From an uncultured Steroidobacter sp. (GTDB lineage Bacteria; Pseudomonadota; Gammaproteobacteria; Steroidobacterales; Steroidobacteraceae): a DNA stretch of 64,000 bases. Positions 58,802-64,000 of the stretch are shown piece by piece (the first letter of the stretch is position 1; each line of letters begins with the position of its first letter). The DNA lies in contig CALMII010000017.1 in the NCBI GenBank assembly GCA_937864115.1, forward strand, positions 248,001 through 312,000, given 5' to 3'. A program made the position numbers and the translations under genes. The notes under the pieces are model-generated. The model saw only the letters and a program-made list of their open reading frames with translations. It searched no databases and was not told where the DNA came from.

Positions 58802-61045
58802 ATGCCGGGCCCACGTACGACAAACCATGCACTTCTTCGTCACCTTCGCGCGCTGACGATGCTGACCGCGTCGGGTGCCTGGGCCGTGCCCGGTCCCGTC
58901 ATGAGTGCAGACTGCCCGGAGCCGGTCAAGCTGCAATCGGCGCCGGTCGCGCAGACCGCGGCTGCGGACGATACGCAGTCCGACATTCAGCTCGAAATGG
59001 ACAGCTTCGAGGCCACGCGCGACGGACAGTGGGACCTGAAGGGCGATGTCGGCATCAGGCAGGGCCATCGCGAGATCAAGACCTCCGACGCCACCTACGA
59101 TCCGCAGACCCGGAAGTTCTCGACCCGCAGTCCCGTCACCTATTCGGATCCGGGCATGAAGGTCCAGGGCAGCGGCGCGGACTTCGATCCCGACGGTTCA
59201 GTCACTTTCGAAGGCGCCCAGTTCGAACTGCCGGCGCAACCCGCCCGCGGCTCGGCCGCGCGCATTCATGCCAACCGGCAGGGTGAACTGAATCTGGACG
59301 ATGTCCGCTACACCACCTGCCCGATCGGCAACGACGACTGGATCCTGAAAGCCTCGGACATCGACATCAGCCAGGAGGCCGGCATGGGCACCGGTCGCAA
59401 CGTGCGCCTGGATTTCAAGGGTGTCCCGATCCTGTACACGCCCTTCATTTCCTTTCCGGTGAGCGACCAGCGCAAGACCGGCTTTCTGTTTCCGAGCTTC
59501 GGCACCTCCTCGCGCAGCGGCACGGAAATCGGCGCGCCCTGGTACTGGAACATCGCGCCCGAATACGACGCCACGTTCCTGCCGACGTGGTATTCGAAGC
59601 GCGGCGCGCGGCTGGACACCGAGTTCCGGTATCTCTCGCCATTCGGTCGCGGCACGTTCACGGCCGACTACCTGCCCGACGATCAGGAGTTCGGCGATTC
59701 GCGCCTGCTGGCGCATTTCGTCGATCAGTCCGATTTCAGCCGGCATCTACGCCTCGAAATCGATGCCGCGGACGTCAGCGACAGCCGCTGGTTCGAAGAC
59801 TTCGGTCTCGGCCCCGAAGGCACGAGCGTCAGTTATCTGAATCGCGCCGCCAACCTGATCTATCTCGACGACATCTGGTTCGCGTCCCTGCTGGCGCAGA
59901 ATTTCCAGATCATCGACACGACCATCGACGACTTCGACCGCCCGTACACGCTGCTGCCGCAGCTCGCGGTTCATGCGCACGCGCCCGGGCAGCCGTTCGG
60001 CCTGACATTGAACTTCGACGGCGAGATCTCGAACTTCCTGCGCGACGACGGCGTCACCGGCCTGCGCATGGACATCGCTCCGGAAATCCGCATGCCGTTG
60101 CGCGGCGCCGGCCTGTACCTCGAACCCGCCGCGAGCTGGCGCTATACGGCCTACGATCTGGACGACACGGCGCCGGGCATCGACCGCACGCCGCACCGCT
60201 CCGCGCCGATCCTGAGCGTCGACGGCGGCGTCGCCTTCGAAAAGAACTGGGGTCCGGGCGGCAAACGGCTGCAGACCTTCGAGCCGCGCTTTCTCTATCT
60301 GTACGTGCCCTACCGCAATCAGGATGCGCTGCCGGTCTTCGATACCGGCGCGCCCGACCTCAATCCCGTGCAACTGTTCCGCACCAACCGCTTCGTCGGC
60401 GCCGATCGCCTGGGCAACGCCAATCAGGTCAGCATCGGCTTCACGTCGCGACTGCTGGATTCGGCCACGGGACAGCAGTTCATCTCCGGCACGGTCGGTC
60501 AGGCCATCTACTTCGACCCGCCGCTGGTGACGCTGCCCGGCGAAACGATGGACGACACGGAGTCCTCGGACATCGTCGCCGAACTCGAACTCACGGCCTT
60601 CGAGAACTGGAACGTCAGCGCCGGCATCCAGTGGGATCCGGGCGAGACCCGCTCCGAGAAAGGCGACATCAATCTCCAGTACCGCCCGAACTTCGACCGC
60701 GTCGCCAATCTCGGCTACCGCTTCCGGCGCGGCAACATCGAGCAGGTGGACGGCTCGGTGGCGTGGCCGGTCGGCGAGCGCTGGGGCGCCTATGCGCGGA
60801 TGGTCTATTCGCTGGAAGACGAGAAGACGCTGGATCAGTTCGCCGGTCTCGAATACCGCTCGTGCTGCTGGCGACTGCGCTTCGTGGGCCGACGCTACGT
60901 CAGCAACCGCGACGGTGATGTCGATACCAGCTTCCTGGTGCAGCTTGAACTTAACGGACTCTCCAGTGTCGGAGTCGGCGCGGATGCTTTCCTGGAACGG
61001 TCGATTCGGGGATACTCGATCAACCGACCGGGCGAGCAGGACTAA
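58802..61045 (+). CDS. lptD: LPS-assembly protein LptD
   Basis: A 747-residue outer membrane LPS translocon. Signal region near the N-terminus, OstA-like N-domain (QSDIQLEMDSFEATRDGQWDL), and the C-terminal barrel. Four conserved Cys for the inter-domain disulfides are seen at about 38 (SADCPEP), 173 (TTCPIG), and 688-689 (SCCWRL), as in the E. coli pattern. It accepts LPS from LptA and inserts it in the outer leaflet with LptE. Followed by surA, a chaperone needed for LptD folding. The start could be ATG 58859 if the TATAAT above is real. Confidence 0.96.
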   Translation: MPGPRTTNHALLRHLRALTMLTASGAWAVPGPVMSADCPEPVKLQSAPVAQTAAADDTQSDIQLEMDSFEATRDGQWDLKGDVGIRQGHREIKTSDATYDPQTRKFSTRSPVTYSDPGMKVQGSGADFDPDGSVTFEGAQFELPAQPARGSAARIHANRQGELNLDDVRYTTCPIGNDDWILKASDIDISQEAGMGTGRNVRLDFKGVPILYTPFISFPVSDQRKTGFLFPSFGTSSRSGTEIGAPWYWNIAPEYDATFLPTWYSKRGARLDTEFRYLSPFGRGTFTADYLPDDQEFGDSRLLAHFVDQSDFSRHLRLEIDAADVSDSRWFEDFGLGPEGTSVSYLNRAANLIYLDDIWFASLLAQNFQIIDTTIDDFDRPYTLLPQLAVHAHAPGQPFGLTLNFDGEISNFLRDDGVTGLRMDIAPEIRMPLRGAGLYLEPAASWRYTAYDLDDTAPGIDRTPHRSAPILSVDGGVAFEKNWGPGGKRLQTFEPRFLYLYVPYRNQDALPVFDTGAPDLNPVQLFRTNRFVGADRLGNANQVSIGFTSRLLDSATGQQFISGTVGQAIYFDPPLVTLPGETMDDTESSDIVAELELTAFENWNVSAGIQWDPGETRSEKGDINLQYRPNFDRVANLGYRFRRGNIEQVDGSVAWPVGERWGAYARMVYSLEDEKTLDQFAGLEYRSCCWRLRFVGRRYVSNRDGDVDTSFLVQLELNGLSSVGVGADAFLERSIRGYSINRPGEQD

Positions 61046-61127
61046 GCCGTTGATATTGCACCCGATCGAGTCTCAGACCGCGTCGCAGCCCGCTGCGTGC
61101 GCCACGTAATCCGACCGACCGATACCC

Positions 61128-62435
61128 ATGAAAAATCTCTTCTCCGCTGCTTCGCTGGCGTTGTCCCTGCTGCTGTGCGGCAGCGCGTTTGCACAGACAC
61201 GCGACCTGTCCACCAGCGGCGTGCCGCTCGACCGCATCGCGGCCGTGGTGAACGATGGCGTGGTCCTCAACAGCCAGCTCGACGAGCAGACCGAGGAAAT
61301 CACCGCGCGCCTGCGCCAGCAGAACACCGAATTGCCCCCGCGCAACGTGCTGCGCCGTCAGATCCTGGAACGGCTGGTCGTCGAAGAAATCCAGATCCAG
61401 CGCGCCGACAAGCTCGGCCTGCAGATCTCCGATGAAATGCTCAACGGCGCACTCGAGAACATCGCGCGCAACAATGGCATCGCCTTCCCCGACCTGCCGC
61501 GCATGCTCGAACAGCAGGGCATCAACTATCGCGACTACCGCGACGAGATCCGTCGCCAGATGACGCTGCAGATGCTGCGCCAGCGCGATGTGATCGCGCG
61601 CATCAACATCTCGCCGCGCGAAATGGAGCAGGCGATGGCCCGCGCCAAGAACGCGCCGAACCAGAATTCCGAATACAACATCTCCCACATTCTCGTGTCG
61701 GTGCCGGTGACCGCCACACCGGAACAGATCGAGTCGCGCGAGAAGCGCATGCAGGAGGCCTACGAAAAGGCCAAGGCCGGCGAAGACTTTGCGCAGCTCG
61801 CCCTCACCTACTCCGACAGCACGACCAACATCGAGGGCGGTTCGCTGGGCTGGCGCAAGGGCTCGCAGCTGCCGTCGATCGTGGCCGAGCAGATCGTGAA
61901 GATGCAGGACGGCCAGATTTCCGAACCGATCCGCACGCCGAGCGGCTTCCACCTGTTCCGCCTGAACGAAACCCGCGGCGGCACGCAGCAGGCCGTGGTG
62001 ACGCAGGTGCATGCCCGTCACATCCTGCTCACTCCCAACGAACTGGAAGACGATCAGACGCTCGAACAGCGCCTCAACGACATTCGCGCCCGCGTCCTGA
62101 AAGGCGAGGATTTCGCTGCCATCGCTGCGGTCACCTCGAAGGACCCCGGTTCTGCTCCGGACGGCGGCGACCTGGGCTGGGCCGGCCCGGGCTCATTCGT
62201 ACCGGAATTCGAAAAGCAGCTCGATGCGTTGAGCGAGAACGAGATCAGCAAACCGTTCCGCACCCAGTACGGCTGGCACATCATCCAGCTCCTCGGCCGC
62301 CGCACTCACGACGTCACCGAGGACAAGCAGCGTCAGCAGGTGTATGCCCAGCTGCGCGAGTCGAAGGCGGAAGAAGAAACCGAACTGTGGCTGCGTCGCC
62401 TGCGCGACGAAGCTTTCGTCGACTACAGGATGTGA
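61128..62435 (+). CDS. surA: Periplasmic chaperone and peptidyl-prolyl isomerase SurA
   Basis: A 435-residue SurA: signal peptide ([15 protein letters not shown]), N-terminal chaperone helices, two parvulin domains ([14 protein letters not shown] and [15 protein letters not shown]), and a C-terminal helix. It carries outer membrane proteins through the periplasm. Follows lptD in the usual order; no odd residues were noted. Confidence 0.97.
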   Translation: MKNLFSAASLALSLLLCGSAFAQTRDLSTSGVPLDRIAAVVNDGVVLNSQLDEQTEEITARLRQQNTELPPRNVLRRQILERLVVEEIQIQRADKLGLQISDEMLNGALENIARNNGIAFPDLPRMLEQQGINYRDYRDEIRRQMTLQMLRQRDVIARINISPREMEQAMARAKNAPNQNSEYNISHILVSVPVTATPEQIESREKRMQEAYEKAKAGEDFAQLALTYSDSTTNIEGGSLGWRKGSQLPSIVAEQIVKMQDGQISEPIRTPSGFHLFRLNETRGGTQQAVVTQVHARHILLTPNELEDDQTLEQRLNDIRARVLKGEDFAAIAAVTSKDPGSAPDGGDLGWAGPGSFVPEFEKQLDALSENEISKPFRTQYGWHIIQLLGRRTHDVTEDKQRQQVYAQLRESKAEEETELWLRRLRDEAFVDYRM

Positions 62436-62481
62436 CGGCGGCAACGGCATCCGCGAGGGCGATGACCTTCGCCGCTCTTTC

Positions 62482-63474
62482 ATGAGACCGCCGCGCCTCA
62501 TCGTCACCTCCGGCGAGCCTGCAGGGATCGGCCCCGATCTCTGTCTGCAGATTGCACAACGGGACTGGACCTGCGAACTGATCGTCGCGGCGGACGCCGA
62601 TCTGCTGCAGGAACGCGCGCAGCGACTGCAGTTGCCCCTCCGGATCGAGCGTCACGACCTGCCGCAAAACGTTCCGGCGCGCGCCGGCATCCTCCGGGTA
62701 CTGCATCATCCAGTGACTGCCGCCGTGCGTGCAGGTCAGCTCGACGTCGCCAACGCACGGTACGTGCTTGGGCTGCTCGATCTCGCTGCCGACGGCTGCC
62801 TGCGCGGCGACTTCGATGCCATGGTCACTGCACCGGTGCAGAAGAGCATCATCAACGACGCCGGCATTCCCTTCTCCGGTCATACGGAATATCTGGCGGA
62901 GCGCACCGGCGCCCCGCTGCCCGTCATGATGCTCGCCTGCCCCACGCTGCGGGTCGCGCTGGTCACCACGCACCTGCCGCTCAACGCCGTCAGCGCCGCC
63001 ATCACGCCATCACTGCTGGAGCAGGTACTGCGCATTCTCGATCACGATCTGCGCCGGCGATTCCATCTGGCGGCGCCGCGCATCCTGGTCTGCGGACTCA
63101 ATCCGCACGCCGGCGAAAGCGGGCACCTCGGTCGCGAGGAAATCGAAGTCATCTCGCCGGTGCTGACAGCCCTGCGACGCGAGGGACTGCAACTCATCGG
63201 TCCGGTTCCGGCAGACACCGCCTTCACGCCGCATCAACTGCAACAGGCCGATGCCGTGCTCGCGATGTATCACGACCAGGGGCTGCCGGTGCTCAAGTAC
63301 GCGGGGTTCGGCGACGCCGTCAATGTGACGCTGGGCCTGCCCATCGTCCGCACCTCGGTCGATCACGGCACGGCCCTGGCGCTCGCAGGCACCGGCAAGG
63401 CCGACAGCGGCAGTCTCGCCGCCGCCATTGCCATGGCGATCGACATCGTGCAGCCGGCCCGGCCCGACGCCTGA
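62482..63474 (+). CDS. pdxA: 4-hydroxythreonine-4-phosphate dehydrogenase
   Basis: A 330-residue PdxA that oxidises 4-phosphohydroxy-L-threonine in pyridoxal phosphate synthesis. [13 protein letters not shown] opens the fold; metal His lie in [25 protein letters not shown] and [12 protein letters not shown] chose ATG 62482 over a longer reading overlapping surA. Downstream ksgA overlaps by one or two bases' distance. Canonical surA-pdxA-ksgA block. Confidence 0.96.
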   Translation: MRPPRLIVTSGEPAGIGPDLCLQIAQRDWTCELIVAADADLLQERAQRLQLPLRIERHDLPQNVPARAGILRVLHHPVTAAVRAGQLDVANARYVLGLLDLAADGCLRGDFDAMVTAPVQKSIINDAGIPFSGHTEYLAERTGAPLPVMMLACPTLRVALVTTHLPLNAVSAAITPSLLEQVLRILDHDLRRRFHLAAPRILVCGLNPHAGESGHLGREEIEVISPVLTALRREGLQLIGPVPADTAFTPHQLQQADAVLAMYHDQGLPVLKYAGFGDAVNVTLGLPIVRTSVDHGTALALAGTGKADSGSLAAAIAMAIDIVQPARPDA

Positions 63475-63475
63475 C

Positions 63476-64000
63476 ATGCACGTTGCACGCAAACGGTTCG
63501 GGCAGCACTTTCTGCATGACCCCGGCATCATCGCCCGCATCATCGCAGCCATCGATCCCAAGCCCGACGATCCGATGGTCGAGATCGGTCCCGGTCTCGG
63601 CGCCATCACGCTGCCCCTGCTGCAACGACTGAAACGCCTGGACGCCGTCGAGATCGACCGCGACGCCATTCGCCATCTGCGCGAAGCCACGGCCGGCGCG
63701 GATGCACGGCGCGGCGAACTGCGAATCCACGAAGCCGACGCGCTCGAGTTCGATTTCGGACCACTGCATGAGCAGCCGATGCGCCTGGTCGGCAATCTGC
63801 CCTACAACATTTCCACGCCGCTGCTGTTCCATCTCATCGGCCAGCGCGATCGCATCCGCGACATGCACTTCATGTTGCAGAAGGAAGTGGTGGATCGCAT
63901 GGCCGCCGGTGCGGGCGATGACGCCTACGGACGACTCTCCGTCATGCTGGCGCCCTGGCTGCGGATCGAACCGCTGTTCGACATCGGTCCCGGCGCCTTC
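63476..64000 (+). CDS. ksgA: 16S rRNA adenine dimethyltransferase KsgA (partial, 3' cut)
   Basis: First 175 codons of KsgA: KRFGQHFLHDPGII, the SAM-binding VEIGPGLGAITLPLL, and the catalytic NLPYNISTPLLFHLI. It dimethylates two adenines near the 3' end of 16S rRNA. The ATG is one base after the pdxA stop. The gene runs off the window end. Confidence 0.97.
   Translation, partial: MHVARKRFGQHFLHDPGIIARIIAAIDPKPDDPMVEIGPGLGAITLPLLQRLKRLDAVEIDRDAIRHLREATAGADARRGELRIHEADALEFDFGPLHEQPMRLVGNLPYNISTPLLFHLIGQRDRIRDMHFMLQKEVVDRMAAGAGDDAYGRLSVMLAPWLRIEPLFDIGPGAF

Overview
The window is about 64 kb of high-GC DNA (roughly 64% by eye, strong G/C at third codon positions), densely coded and essentially without mobile genes. 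Gene content and order point to a gammaproteobacterium: lptD-surA-pdxA-ksgA, divergent gatCAB/mreBCD, mreD-mrdA-rodA-mltB-rlpA-dac-dat-ybeD, murU-amgK, and a Fur-type catecholate receptor with a PiuC-like oxygenase. A Nevskiales/Steroidobacteraceae-like or Xanthomonadales-related lineage is my guess; that part is inference.

Layout. 1-9.8 kb: acyl-CoA catabolism (thiolase, FCD/GntR regulator, isovaleryl-type acyl-CoA dehydrogenase, two short-chain dehydrogenases), a two-gene M16 peptidase pair and ETF-ubiquinone oxidoreductase; with the CoA-transferase pair, zinc alcohol dehydrogenase and thioesterase at 21.4-24.7 kb this looks like branched-chain amino acid or fatty acid breakdown feeding the quinone pool. 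9.85-10.9 kb: ZapE ATPase. 11-21.4 kb: the most accessory-looking part, with a large Ig-repeat lipoprotein ending in a degenerate M23 domain, a divergent LuxR-type regulator of lower GC, and a TTC38-like TPR protein divergent from a 1291-residue SARP-like/pseudo-cyclase/ATPase/TPR regulator. 24.8-30.5 kb: a methionine/SAM-cycle operon (ArsR-methyltransferase SahR-like regulator, metF, metH) with a putative operator. 30.7-35.2 kb: hslO and gatCAB. 35.3-45.7 kb: rod-shape and peptidoglycan operon (mreBCD, PBP2, RodA, MltB, RlpA, a lipoprotein D,D-carboxypeptidase, Dat, YbeD). 45.9-48.7 kb: quinone oxidoreductase-like gene and lipoate genes (lipA-lipB). 48.8-56.9 kb: TonB/ExbB/ExbD/ExbD/TPR transport energizer, a second TonB, a siderophore receptor with a Fur-box promoter, and a PiuC-like dioxygenase. 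56.9-64 kb: MurNAc recycling (amgK-murU), then lptD, surA, pdxA and the start of ksgA.

The clearest structure not explained by genes is a set of intergenic repeat families: paired REP-like palindromes (six places), seven-base-period GGCTACT/GGCTGCT arrays (four places), GCCGCAAAAA...TTTTTGCGGC inverted repeats at gene ends (three places), and one large CACGGAG-type inverted repeat. No tRNA, rRNA, CRISPR array, transposase or prophage gene was seen. The best candidates for undescribed biology are the 10.9-21.4 kb regulators and lipoprotein, and the repeat families.
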